51,483 bases of DNA from DATHSY01 sp046729855 (GTDB taxonomy: Bacteria > Actinomycetota > UBA4738 > HRBIN12): assembly GCA_046729855.1 (NCBI GenBank), contig JBKPHM010000130.1, forward strand, positions 1-51,483, in the 5' to 3' direction. Position 1 is the first letter of the stretch. Every line of letters starts with the position of its first letter. Below, piece by piece: positions 24,430 through 32,398 of the stretch. The notes under the pieces were generated by a model, which saw nothing but the letters and a program-made list of their open reading frames with translations, was not told where the DNA came from and searched no databases. The position numbers were made by a program, and so were the translations under genes.

Positions 24430-25109
24430 TCCCGCGGCCGACCAACCCGCTCGTGGTGGCGCTGGACACGTCGGAACTCGAGGGGGCCAGCGCGCTCGCG
24501 AACTCGCTCGCCGGGCATGTCGGGCTCCTCAAGGTCGGGCTCGAGCTGTTCACGGCGCACGGGGCGTCGGCCGTCGAGCGGACCCGGGCGTTCGCGCCGG
24601 TCCTCCTCGACCTGAAGCTCCACGACATCCCGACCACGGTTGAACGAGCCGCACGGAACTGCGCCCGGTTGAAGATCGCGATGCTCACGGTGCACGCGCT
24701 GGGCGGCGAGGCGATGGTGCGAGCCGCCGTCCGCGGCGTACGGCAAGGGAGCGAGGACGCCGGCGTCGAGGCTCCCTTGGTCGCCGCCGTGACCGTGCTG
24801 TCGAGCCTGTCGGAGGGCGCGATCGCGTCGGCGGCGTCGCTGGCCTTCGAGGCGCGCGCGGCCGGCGCCCGCGCGGCCGTCGTGTCGGGCGACGACGTGC
24901 CGGTCGTCCGCGAGGCGATGGGCGAGGAGTTCGGTCTCGTGGTTCCCGGCATCCGACCGCCCGGGTCAAACGGCGACGATCAGGTCCGTATCCTGACGCC
25001 ACGCGGCGCGATCGAGGCGGGCGCCGATTACCTCGTGATCGGCCGACCGATCACGCACGCGTCCGATCCGATCGCCGTCGCGCGTTCGATCGCGTCGACG
25101 ATCCGGTAA
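24426..25109 (+). CDS. pyrF: Orotidine-5'-phosphate decarboxylase
   Basis: A 227-residue TIM-barrel enzyme converting OMP to UMP, the last pathway step. The catalytic tetrad motif DLKLHDIPTTV is intact, with KVGLELF near the N-terminus and VPGIRPPGSNGDDQVRI with DYLVIGRPITHA at the phosphate site. GTG start overlaps pyrD. Length is at the short end of the normal group I range. It is the final gene of the operon. Confidence 0.96.
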   Translation: MIPRPTNPLVVALDTSELEGASALANSLAGHVGLLKVGLELFTAHGASAVERTRAFAPVLLDLKLHDIPTTVERAARNCARLKIAMLTVHALGGEAMVRAAVRGVRQGSEDAGVEAPLVAAVTVLSSLSEGAIASAASLAFEARAAGARAAVVSGDDVPVVREAMGEEFGLVVPGIRPPGSNGDDQVRILTPRGAIEAGADYLVIGRPITHASDPIAVARSIASTIR

Positions 25110-25214
25110 CGACCGTCGCGCACGCCCGTAAGAGGAACCGCCCCTCGTTCACACGATCCATCGGACATCGGTGCGACCAGGAGGAAAACCGCAGGATGCA
25201 CGCATGAACGCGCG

Positions 25215-25244
25215 TTGCTGGGCCATCGCGGCCCTGTCTATACT
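25215..25244 (+). promoter_or_regulatory. Promoter of mihF
   Basis: TTGCTG (25215-25220), an 18-nt spacer and TATACT (25239-25244). The start of transcription should be near 25251, giving a leader of about 35 nt with AAGGAG at 25273-25278, seven bases before the ATG. Confidence 0.65.
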
Positions 25245-25285
25245 CGCGAGGCTTTCGGACCCCGTGCGACCAAAGGAGCGCTGCG

Positions 25286-25600
25286 ATGCCCCTACCCACC
25301 CTGACCGAGGAACAACGGAAGGAGGCCCTCGAGAAGGCCGCCGAAGCTCGTCGCAAGCGCGCCGAGCTCAAGGGTCAGCTCAAGTCGGGGAAGCTCACGC
25401 TGCACGACGTGCTCTCCCAGCAGGGCAACGACACCGTCGGCAAGATGAAGGTGTCCACCGTCCTCGAATCCCTGCCCGGAGTGGGGAAGGTCCGGGCAAG
25501 GAAGCTGATGGAGAAGCTCGACATCTCGGCCAGCCGTCGGGTGCGCGGGCTCGGTGCGAAGCAGCGCGACGCGCTGCTCGGTGAGTTCTCCAAGAAGTAG
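25286..25600 (+). CDS. mihF: Actinobacterial integration host factor (mIHF)
   Basis: A 104-residue nucleoid-associated protein found in Actinobacteria. A basic N-terminal helix (RKEALEKAAEARRKRAELKG) leads into the helix-two-turn-helix core: LESLPGVGKVRARKLMEKLD and ISASRRVRGLGAKQRDALL. It binds DNA without sequence specificity and bends it. Location next to gmk and rpoZ is the typical actinobacterial place. It has its own promoter and leader, unlike most genes here. Confidence 0.96.
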   Translation: MPLPTLTEEQRKEALEKAAEARRKRAELKGQLKSGKLTLHDVLSQQGNDTVGKMKVSTVLESLPGVGKVRARKLMEKLDISASRRVRGLGAKQRDALLGEFSKK

Positions 25601-26183
25601 CGCCTCGCCGACGCGTCGCGGCGAGCTCTTCGTGATCTCCGGTCCGTCCGGGGTCGGCAAGGGAACGGTCGCCCGTCGGCTGCTCGAGCTCGTCCCGGAT
25701 CTGGTGCTGTCGGTCTCGGTGACGACCCGCCGGCCGCGACACGGCGAGGCGGACGGCGTCGACTACTTCTTCGTCTCGGACGAGCGGTTCGATCGGATGG
25801 CCGACGCGGGAGAGCTGCTGGAGTGGGCAGAGATCTACGGGCACCGGTCGGGCACGCCCGCCGCGTTCCTGACGACGATGCGCGATCGCGGCCGAGACGT
25901 CCTGCTCGAGATCGACGTCCAGGGCGCTCGCTGGGTCCGCAAACGAGATCCGAATGCGATTCTCGTGTTCCTGTCACCGCCCTCGGCCGATGAGCAGCGC
26001 CGCCGGCTGCGGAAGCGGGGTACCGAGGACGAGCAGCTCCTTTCGCGGCGCCTGGAGAAGGCCGGCTGGGAGATGGAGCAGGCGGCCTGGTTCGACCACG
26101 TGGTGGTGAACGACGACGCCGACAGGGCCGCCGCGGAGGTAGCCGGTATAATTCGGGCATCCCGCCATCCGACCGAAGGATAG
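25581..26183 (+). CDS. gmk: Guanylate kinase
   Basis: A 200-residue P-loop kinase making GDP from GMP. P-loop ISGPSGVGKGTVARRLLE, then SVTTRRPRHGEADGVDYFFVS (GMP-binding Arg, Tyr and Glu), and LLEIDVQGARWVRKRDPNA. The start is uncertain: GTG 25581 overlaps mihF by 20 bp, GTG 25554 is longer. The N-terminus before FVISGPSG is not conserved either way. Confidence 0.95.
   Translation: MSSPRSSASPTRRGELFVISGPSGVGKGTVARRLLELVPDLVLSVSVTTRRPRHGEADGVDYFFVSDERFDRMADAGELLEWAEIYGHRSGTPAAFLTTMRDRGRDVLLEIDVQGARWVRKRDPNAILVFLSPPSADEQRRRLRKRGTEDEQLLSRRLEKAGWEMEQAAWFDHVVVNDDADRAAAEVAGIIRASRHPTEG
26147..26152 (+). promoter_or_regulatory. -10 box of rpoZ
   Basis: A perfect TATAAT inside the 3' end of gmk, about 32 nt upstream of the predicted rpoZ leader start and followed by AAGGA before the ATG at 26191. 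No good -35 is visible. Confidence 0.45.
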
Positions 26184-26190
26184 ACGCCCC

Positions 26191-26439
26191 ATGATCGAGC
26201 CCAAGATCGACGACCTGCTGGGCCAGGTGGACTCCAAGTATACGCTCGTGATCCTCGCGGCCAAGCGCGCGCGAGAGATCAACTCCTACTACAACCAGCT
26301 CGGCGAGGGCCGCGGCGAGTACGTGCCGCCGCTCGTCGAGACCGGCGGCCTCAAGAACAAGCCGCTCTCGATCGCCCTCGAAGAGATCGCCGAGGGCAAG
26401 ATCCAGTCCGAGCTCCCGGAGGGGGTTGGCATCAAGTAG
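26191..26439 (+). CDS. rpoZ: RNA polymerase omega subunit
   Basis: An 82-residue subunit that helps fold and assemble the beta-prime subunit. Recognisable parts are PKIDDLLGQVDSKYTLVILA, AKRAREINSYYNQLGEG and KPLSIALEEIAEGKI. It lies between gmk and coaBC as usual. Its end overlaps the TTG-started coaBC by 14 bp. Confidence 0.95.
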   Translation: MIEPKIDDLLGQVDSKYTLVILAAKRAREINSYYNQLGEGRGEYVPPLVETGGLKNKPLSIALEEIAEGKIQSELPEGVGIK

Positions 26440-27637
26440 CCCCCTCGCGGGGCGCCGGGTCCTGCTCGGCGTCACCGGCGGCATCGCCGCGTACAAGGCC
26501 TGCGTGCTGGCACGCCTGCTCGGGCAGGACGGCGCTCGCGTCCAGGTCGTCATGACCCGCTCCGCGACGCGGTTCGTCGGACCCGCCACCTTTGCGGCGC
26601 TGACCGGTCGTCCCGCCCACGTCGACCTATGGGAGCGACCCGGCGAGGTACTACACGTGCGGCTGGCGCACGACGCCGACGTTGCCGTCGTGGCGCCCGC
26701 GACGGGCAACGTGATCGCCAAGCTCGCGATCGGCATCGCTGACGACCTGCTCACGTCCACCTTTCTCGAGGCGCGGTGCCCATTGGTCGTCGCGCCGGCG
26801 ATGCACACCGGCATGTGGGAGCATGCGGCGACGGCCGCCAACGTCGAGACGCTGCGGGCGCGAGGCGTCGCCTTCGTCGGTCCCGTCCGAGGTGCGCTCG
26901 CGGCGGGTGACGAGGGTCCGGGTCGCCTCGCCGAACCCGAGGAGATCCTCGACGCCGTCAGGCGCGCGGCCGGGCAGGGTGGTCCGCTGTCGGGCCGTCG
27001 CGTCCTCGTCACCGCCGGACCGACGTGGGAGCCGATCGACCCCGTGCGCTTCATCGGCAACCGCTCCACCGGTCGCATGGGCTTCGCGGTCGCCGCCGAG
27101 GCGTTCGCGCGCGGAGCGGACGTGACCCTGATCGTCGGGCCGGGCACGGGCCCGCCACCGCCCGGGCCGACGGTGATCGACGTCACGACGGCGGACGAGA
27201 TGCGCTCCGCGGTCCTGGTGGCCGCGGCGGACGCCGACGCCGTCGTGATGGCCGCGGCCGTCGCCGACTTCCGCCCGGAGCACCTGGAGGCGACCAAGGT
27301 CAAGAAGGAGGCCGGACGGCCGGAGCTCAAGCTGGTCCCGACCGCCGACATCCTCGCCGAGCTCGGGCGAGAACGCGGCGCCCGCGTGCTGGTCGGGTTC
27401 GCCGCGGAGACCGATGGCGACCTCGTCGCGGCCGGCCGCGCGAAACTCTCGTCGAAGCGAGTCGACCTGGTCGTCGTCAACGCCGTCGGACGGCCACGGA
27501 CGGGGTTCGGCTCCGAGACAAACCACGCGACGATCGTGTCGGCCGACGGCGCGGAGCCGCCGCGCGAGTGGACCAAGCGTCAGCTCGCCGCGGAGATCTG
27601 CGACCGGATCGCCGCGCTGCTCGTCGCGGCCGGGTAG
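26426..27637 (+). CDS. coaBC: Bifunctional phosphopantothenoylcysteine decarboxylase / synthetase
   Basis: A 403-residue coenzyme A enzyme. The N-terminal CoaC flavoprotein (RVLLGVTGGIAAYKACVLAR; PATGNVIAKLAIGIADDL; PAMHTGMW) decarboxylates; the C-terminal CoaB domain (VTAGPTWEPIDPVRFIGNRS, TGRMG, KKEAGRPELKLVPTADIL) joins cysteine to phosphopantothenate. The start is a TTG at 26426, eight residues before GRRVLLG, with GGAGGG just upstream; no ATG or GTG fits. Confidence 0.95.
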   Translation: MASSSPLAGRRVLLGVTGGIAAYKACVLARLLGQDGARVQVVMTRSATRFVGPATFAALTGRPAHVDLWERPGEVLHVRLAHDADVAVVAPATGNVIAKLAIGIADDLLTSTFLEARCPLVVAPAMHTGMWEHAATAANVETLRARGVAFVGPVRGALAAGDEGPGRLAEPEEILDAVRRAAGQGGPLSGRRVLVTAGPTWEPIDPVRFIGNRSTGRMGFAVAAEAFARGADVTLIVGPGTGPPPPGPTVIDVTTADEMRSAVLVAAADADAVVMAAAVADFRPEHLEATKVKKEAGRPELKLVPTADILAELGRERGARVLVGFAAETDGDLVAAGRAKLSSKRVDLVVVNAVGRPRTGFGSETNHATIVSADGAEPPREWTKRQLAAEICDRIAALLVAAG

Positions 27638-27652
27638 GTGCGGCCCGGCCGA

Positions 27653-27667
27653 TATACTCCGGCCCAC
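27653..27667 (+). promoter_or_regulatory. Promoter of metK with near-leaderless start
   Basis: TATACT at 27653-27658 lies nine bases before the ATG of metK, so the mRNA should carry a leader of about 3 nt or none. Confidence 0.5.
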
Positions 27668-28855
27668 ATGTCGCGGGGCTACCTGTTCTCGTCCGAATCC
27701 GTCACCGAGGGCCACCCCGACAAGCTCGCCGACCGCATCTCCGACGCGGTGCTCGACGCGATCCTCGACGTCGACCGGAAAGGACGAGTCGCCTGCGAGA
27801 CGCTCGTGACCACCGGCATCGTCATGGTCGCCGGCGAGATCACGACGTCGGAGTACGTCGACATCCCGGCGATCGTCCGCCGGACCATCCTGGAGATCGG
27901 CTACACCGACGCCAACTTCGGGATCGACGGCGCGACGTGCGGTGTGATCACGTCGATCCAGGACCAGTCGGCCGACATCGCTCGCGGCGTGGACGACTCG
28001 CTGGAACACCGAGAGGGGAGCTCGCACGACGACCTCGACACTCTCGGCGCCGGCGACCAGGGGATGATGTTCGGCTATGCGTGCCAGGAGACCGACGAGC
28101 TGATGCCCTTGCCGATCGCGATGGCGCATCGGTTGACCAAGCGCCTGGCAGACGTCCGCAAGGCCGGCGTGATCCCGTACCTGCGTCCCGACGGCAAGAG
28201 CCAGGTCTCGATCGAGTATCGGGATGGGACGCCGACGCGCGTCGACACGGTCCTGATCTCGGCGCAGCACCGGGAGGAGGTGGACGTCGAGACGCTCCTT
28301 GCCCCCGACGTGACCGCCGAAGTGATCGATCCCGTGCTGCGAGAGTTCGACCTGGACGCCGCCTCCGTCCGCGTGATGGTCAACCCGACCGGCCGGTTCG
28401 AGATCGGTGGGCCGAAGGCCGATACGGGGCTCACCGGCCGCAAGATCATGGTCGACACCTACGGCGGGATGGCGCCACACGGCGGCGGCTGCTTCTCCGG
28501 CAAGGACCCGACCAAGGTGGACCGCTCCGGCGCGTACATGGCCCGTTACGTCGCGAAGAACTTGGTCGCCGCGGGGCTCGCCGACCGGCTGCAGATCCAG
28601 GTGGCGTACGCGATCGGGACCGCGCACCCGGTGTCGCTCGCCGTCGACACGTTCGGCACCCAGCACGTCGATCCCGGCCGCCTCGTGGACACGGTGTGGG
28701 ACGCGTTCGATTTCCGCCCGGCCGCGATCATCCGGGGGCTCGAGCTCCAGCGCCCGATCTACCAGGACACGGCCGCGTACGGTCACTTCGGTCGCAAGGA
28801 GTTCCCGTGGGAGGCGACCGACCGCGCGGATGAGCTCCGCCGCGCCTTCGCGTAA
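27668..28855 (+). CDS. metK: S-adenosylmethionine synthetase
   Basis: A 395-residue enzyme forming SAM from methionine and ATP. Motifs: SSESVTEGHPDKLADRISDA (ATP and methionine binding), GAGDQGMMFGYACQETDELM, and the P-loop-like GGGCFSGKDPTKVDRSGAY. The ATG at 27668 is chosen because an upstream GTG would place the start inside the promoter. The 3' end overlaps the next gene by 26 bp. Confidence 0.96.
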   Translation: MSRGYLFSSESVTEGHPDKLADRISDAVLDAILDVDRKGRVACETLVTTGIVMVAGEITTSEYVDIPAIVRRTILEIGYTDANFGIDGATCGVITSIQDQSADIARGVDDSLEHREGSSHDDLDTLGAGDQGMMFGYACQETDELMPLPIAMAHRLTKRLADVRKAGVIPYLRPDGKSQVSIEYRDGTPTRVDTVLISAQHREEVDVETLLAPDVTAEVIDPVLREFDLDAASVRVMVNPTGRFEIGGPKADTGLTGRKIMVDTYGGMAPHGGGCFSGKDPTKVDRSGAYMARYVAKNLVAAGLADRLQIQVAYAIGTAHPVSLAVDTFGTQHVDPGRLVDTVWDAFDFRPAAIIRGLELQRPIYQDTAAYGHFGRKEFPWEATDRADELRRAFA

Positions 28856-30674
28856 CGTCACCCGGCTCTCCGGTCCCGTCGCCGTCTGCGTCGACCGGCC
28901 CGTCCTGTCGCTCGACCGACCCTTCACCTACGACCTGCCCGCGGAGCTGGCCGCCGGCATCGGGTCGCTCGTCCAGGTCCCGTTCCACGGCCGGCTGGTC
29001 CGCGGGTGGGTGCTCGGGCCGACCGACGAGCTGCCGGAGCGGATGCTGTCGGTTCGCAAGCTCGTGTCGCCGGTCCGGTCGTTCGACGAGAACATGCTCG
29101 AGCTCCTGCGCTGGGTGGCAGAGCGGTACGTCGCGCCACTCGCCGCGGTGATCGAACGGTCGTCGCCCCCGCGCGTCGCCTCGGAGGAGGCGGAACGACA
29201 GGACGAAGAGGCGCCGGTCCGGCCAGAACCCGGCAGGCGCCCTTCATCGGACGGTCCGAGGCCGGCCGACGACCGAATCCCCGCGTACCGCGGCGGGGAC
29301 GCGCTGGCCGACGCGCTCGCGGGCGGGGCCGGCGGCTTCGTGCTGCGGCCGGCCCCAGAGGACGAGCAGCGGATCGCCGTCGAGGCCGTCCGCCGGACCC
29401 TCGACGGCGGACGCTCGGCGATCGTCCTCGTGCCGGAGCTCGACCCCCTGCCGTCGACGGCGGCCGCGGTGCTGGACGCGTTCGGGGACCGGGCCGTGCT
29501 GTTCGCGGGCGGGTCACCGCGCGTGCGCTACCGCCTGTGGCTGCGGGTGGCTTCCGGACGGTTCGACGTCGTGGTCGGGACCCGTCCAGCGGTGTTCGCA
29601 CCCGTGCGTCGGCTCGGTCTGGCGTACGTCTCGCGCGAGAGTCACGCCGGCCACCGGGAGGAGCGCACGCCGTACTACCACGTCAGGGACGTCGGGCTGG
29701 CACGCGCCGAGATCGCGAACGCCGTGTGCGTCGCCTCGGCGCTGTGTCCGACCACGGAGGTCGCCTCGCGCGGGCTCCTCGAGGTCGCACCGGCCGGTCG
29801 GTGGTGGCCCCCCGTCGAGGTCGTCCGCCCCGGTCCGGAGGGGCGCGCGCCGCGGCTCGTGTCGGCGTTGCGGGCGGCGAGACGAGCGTTCGTGTACGCA
29901 CCGCTTCCCGGTGCCGGGATCGCGAGGGTGTGCCGCTCCTGCGGCGAGCCGGCCGTGTGCGCGGCGTGCGGGGGGGTCCTGCGCGCCGAGGAGGGGGCGG
30001 TCCGCTGCGCGGTTTGTGGAGCCAAGGGCCGGTGCGCGCGGTGCGGGGGGACGTCGTTCGGCGTCGCGCCTGGGGGCGCAGAGCGAGTGGAGGCCTGGGC
30101 GCGCCGCGCCGCGATGGTTCCCGTCCGGCGGGTCCGAGACGCGGACGACGTTTCGCCTCCGTCCTCCGATGGCGAGGTCGTCGTCGGCGGGGTCGAGGCG
30201 GTCAAAGACTTCGGTCCGCTCGCCCTCGACCTCGTCGGGATCCTCGACGCGGATCTGGCCGCGCGACGCCTGGGTCTCGCCGCCCAGGAGCGCTCGCTCG
30301 CGACGTGGATGGAGTCGGCGGCGTGGGCCCGGCCGTCCGGACGGGTCGTCGTGCAGACTCGGTCGGCGAACGATCCCGCGGTGCAGGCGCTCGTGGCCAA
30401 CAACCCCGCACGGTTTCATCGCGCGGAGATCGCCAGGCGAGCGCACGCCGGGTTCCCCGCGGGGTGCCCGGTGTTCCGTGTCGTCGGCACGACCGAGCTC
30501 CGGTCTGAGATCGGATCGATCCCGTCCGTCACGTGCCTCGTCACGGACGTCGAGGGCGGGACGATATGCTTGCTCGCGCTCGATCCGGTCGAGGTCCCGG
30601 CGTTCGGACGCGCGATGCGCGCGTTTGCCGAACGCGGCATCGTGACCCGGGTCGAGGCCGAACCACACCTGTAG
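28830..30674 (+). CDS. priA: Primosomal protein N' homologue without helicase motifs
   Basis: A 614-residue PriA-like protein. The 3'BD-type N-terminal domain (PFTYDLPAELAAGIGSLVQV, PFHGRLVRGWVLG) and the zinc-binding cysteines (CRSCGEPAVCAACGG, CAVCGAKGRCARCGG) are present. Walker A (usually GVTGSGKTEVY) and the DEAH box are absent; the corresponding strand reads LAYVSRESHAG. Actinobacterial PriA proteins (Mycobacterium, Streptomyces) show the same loss, so this is lineage-typical rather than a pseudogene. ATG overlaps metK. Confidence 0.88.
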   Translation: MSSAAPSRNVTRLSGPVAVCVDRPVLSLDRPFTYDLPAELAAGIGSLVQVPFHGRLVRGWVLGPTDELPERMLSVRKLVSPVRSFDENMLELLRWVAERYVAPLAAVIERSSPPRVASEEAERQDEEAPVRPEPGRRPSSDGPRPADDRIPAYRGGDALADALAGGAGGFVLRPAPEDEQRIAVEAVRRTLDGGRSAIVLVPELDPLPSTAAAVLDAFGDRAVLFAGGSPRVRYRLWLRVASGRFDVVVGTRPAVFAPVRRLGLAYVSRESHAGHREERTPYYHVRDVGLARAEIANAVCVASALCPTTEVASRGLLEVAPAGRWWPPVEVVRPGPEGRAPRLVSALRAARRAFVYAPLPGAGIARVCRSCGEPAVCAACGGVLRAEEGAVRCAVCGAKGRCARCGGTSFGVAPGGAERVEAWARRAAMVPVRRVRDADDVSPPSSDGEVVVGGVEAVKDFGPLALDLVGILDADLAARRLGLAAQERSLATWMESAAWARPSGRVVVQTRSANDPAVQALVANNPARFHRAEIARRAHAGFPAGCPVFRVVGTTELRSEIGSIPSVTCLVTDVEGGTICLLALDPVEVPAFGRAMRAFAERGIVTRVEAEPHL

Positions 30675-30687
30675 GAGACGTCCGTCG

Positions 30688-31203
30688 ATGGCGATCATCC
30701 CTATCCGCACGCTGGGCGATCCCGTCCTGCGTCAGCCGGGACGGCCGTTCGAGCGCTTCGACGACGGGCTCTTCCGGCTCGTCGAGGACATGTTCGAGAC
30801 CATGTATGACGCTCCCGGCGTCGGCCTCGCATCGCAACAGGTCGGGGTCGCGTCCCGGTTCTTCGTGTACGACGACGGCGAGGGCCACCGCGGGTTCGTC
30901 TCGAACCCCGTCCTGTCGGACCTGGAGGGCGAGGAGACCCGTGACGAGGGCTGCCTGTCGATCCCGGGGCCGTTCTACCCCACGACCCGCGCGATGCGCG
31001 TGCGCGTCCGAGGCCAGGACGTCGATGGCTCCCCCATCGAGCTGTCGGCGGAGGGGTTGCTCGCCCGAATCGTCCAGCACGAGACCGACCACACGAACGG
31101 CATGCTCTACATCGACCGCCTCGACGACGTCGGCCGGCGCGACGTGATGCGGCAGCTCCGCGAGCACGAGGCGCGGGCCGCGCAGAGCGGCGTCGACGCC
31201 TGA
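30688..31203 (+). CDS. def: Peptide deformylase
   Basis: A 171-residue metallohydrolase removing the formyl group from nascent proteins. All three motifs are complete: PGVGLASQQVG, DEGCLSIPG (metal Cys) and IVQHETDHTNG (two metal His and the catalytic Glu). GGAG lies upstream of the ATG. It pairs functionally with fmt encoded 20 nt downstream. Confidence 0.96.
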   Translation: MAIIPIRTLGDPVLRQPGRPFERFDDGLFRLVEDMFETMYDAPGVGLASQQVGVASRFFVYDDGEGHRGFVSNPVLSDLEGEETRDEGCLSIPGPFYPTTRAMRVRVRGQDVDGSPIELSAEGLLARIVQHETDHTNGMLYIDRLDDVGRRDVMRQLREHEARAAQSGVDA

Positions 31204-31211
31204 CCTGTCGA

Positions 31212-31223
31212 TATCCTCGCCGA
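31212..31223 (+). promoter_or_regulatory. Leaderless promoter of fmt
   Basis: TATCCT at 31212-31217 is followed six bases later by the GTG start of fmt, placing the transcription start at the initiation codon. Confidence 0.5.
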
Positions 31224-32165
31224 GTGGTCGCGCGCCGGTCAGTCCGCGTCGCGTTCCTTGGCAACGACGACTGGTCCGTGCCCTCGCTCGAGGCGCTCCG
31301 CGCGTCGCGACACGAGGTGGTCCTGGTCGGGACCCGGACGCCACGCCCGGCCAGGCGGGGGGGCGATCCGGTCCCGACGCCCGTCGCTGCCGCCGCTCGT
31401 CGGCTCCGCTTCCCGCTGGCGGAGGTCGAGACCGTGACGCGGGGAGGCGGGTTTGACCGGCTGGCCGCGAGCGAACCGGATGTGCTCGCGGTCGTCGCGT
31501 ACGGGGAGATCTTGCCGCCGCGGGTCCTGGCGATCCCACGGCTCGCGCCGGTCAACGTGCACTTCTCGTTGCTGCCGAGGCTCCGGGGGGCGAGCCCGGT
31601 CCGGACCGCGCTGCTGCACGGGCAGCGGAAGACGGGCGTGACGACGATCGTGATGGACGCTGGCCTCGACACGGGGCCGATCCTGCACCGGGTCGAGGCG
31701 CCGATCCGACCGGACGACGACGCCGGATCGCTCGGCGAGCGGCTCGCGGAGCTCGGCGGGCGCGTCCTCGTGTCGTCGATCGACGCGCTCGCGGACGGGA
31801 GGGCGCACCCAATGCCGCAGGACGACGCGCTCGGCACGTTCGCACCCAAGATCGGGCCGGAGGACCGTACGATCGACTGGACGGCGCCCGCCACGGCGAT
31901 CGTGAACCTCGTCCGCGCCCTGTCGCCCTCGCCCGCCGGGGCCACGACATTTCGGGGCGAGGGATTGAAGATCTTCCGCGCGACCACTGGAGAGGATCGC
32001 GGCGAGCCGGGCGCGATCATCGGCGTCGACCGGCAGGGCCCGGTCGTCGCGGCAGGGGAGGGCTCGGTCCAGCTCCTCGAGGTCGCGCCCGCCGGGCGCA
32101 AGCGGATGTCCGGCGGCTCGTTCGTCAACGGATTCCGGCCGCGGACGGGGGAGCGGCTGGGGTGA
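31224..32165 (+). CDS. fmt: Methionyl-tRNA formyltransferase
   Basis: A 313-residue enzyme formylating initiator tRNA. The N-terminal domain has the catalytic stretch VNVHFSLLPRLRGASPVRTA (Asn, His) and MDAGLDTGPIL (Asp); the C-terminal OB-type domain begins near PEDRTIDWTAPATAIVN. The GTG at 31224 is immediately downstream of a -10 box. Its formylation step is reversed by the deformylase upstream. Confidence 0.95.
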   Translation: MVARRSVRVAFLGNDDWSVPSLEALRASRHEVVLVGTRTPRPARRGGDPVPTPVAAAARRLRFPLAEVETVTRGGGFDRLAASEPDVLAVVAYGEILPPRVLAIPRLAPVNVHFSLLPRLRGASPVRTALLHGQRKTGVTTIVMDAGLDTGPILHRVEAPIRPDDDAGSLGERLAELGGRVLVSSIDALADGRAHPMPQDDALGTFAPKIGPEDRTIDWTAPATAIVNLVRALSPSPAGATTFRGEGLKIFRATTGEDRGEPGAIIGVDRQGPVVAAGEGSVQLLEVAPAGRKRMSGGSFVNGFRPRTGERLG

Positions 32166-32194
32166 CCTTTCGAGAAACGGGGAGGGCGGACGGC

Positions 32195-32206
32195 TAGGAT
32201 ACGCTG
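32195..32206 (+). promoter_or_regulatory. Leaderless promoter before a small ORF and the response regulator
   Basis: TAGGAT at 32195-32200 lies six bases before a GTG at 32207, the same spacing seen at aroC, fmt and the PBP gene. Confidence 0.45.
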
Positions 32207-32398
32207 GTGAGCCGGCTCTCCGCCCTGGTCGGCCGCTTGGCCGTGAGGGGCCCCGCCCAGGCGGTAAAGCGCGTCACGCGGCATGCCGACGTAATGATGG
32301 GGACGCCGTGGCCGCCAACCCGGGACCGCCCATCGTGGCGGAGCGGGCTGCTCTCGCGTTCCCGCCACCGACCATGCTGGGGCCGCGCTGATGCCTGA
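32207..32398 (+). CDS. Possible 63-residue basic protein, unknown
   Basis: An open frame of 63 residues starting at GTG 32207, six bases after a -10 box, and overlapping the response-regulator ATG (32391) by 8 bp. The first half reads SRLSALVGRLAVRGPAQAVK, a plausible amphipathic helix; the second half is Arg/Ser/Trp-rich and less protein-like, and its codon use is less clear. I do not recognise a family. It may be a true small protein, a leader that couples translation to the response regulator, or noise. Confidence 0.4.
   Translation: MSRLSALVGRLAVRGPAQAVKRVTRHADVMMGTPWPPTRDRPSWRSGLLSRSRHRPCWGRADA

Noticed and set aside
27638..27667. Upstream GTG of metK
   Set aside because: It would add ten residues not seen in the family and overlaps the -10 box.
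25375..28927. Two long minus-strand frames opposite mihF, gmk, coaBC and metK
   Set aside because: Low-complexity Arg/Ser/Ala composition and full overlap with conserved genes; no ribosome site or homology visible.
28830..30674. priA as a pseudogene
   Set aside because: The frame is intact and the same motif losses are usual in actinobacterial PriA proteins.
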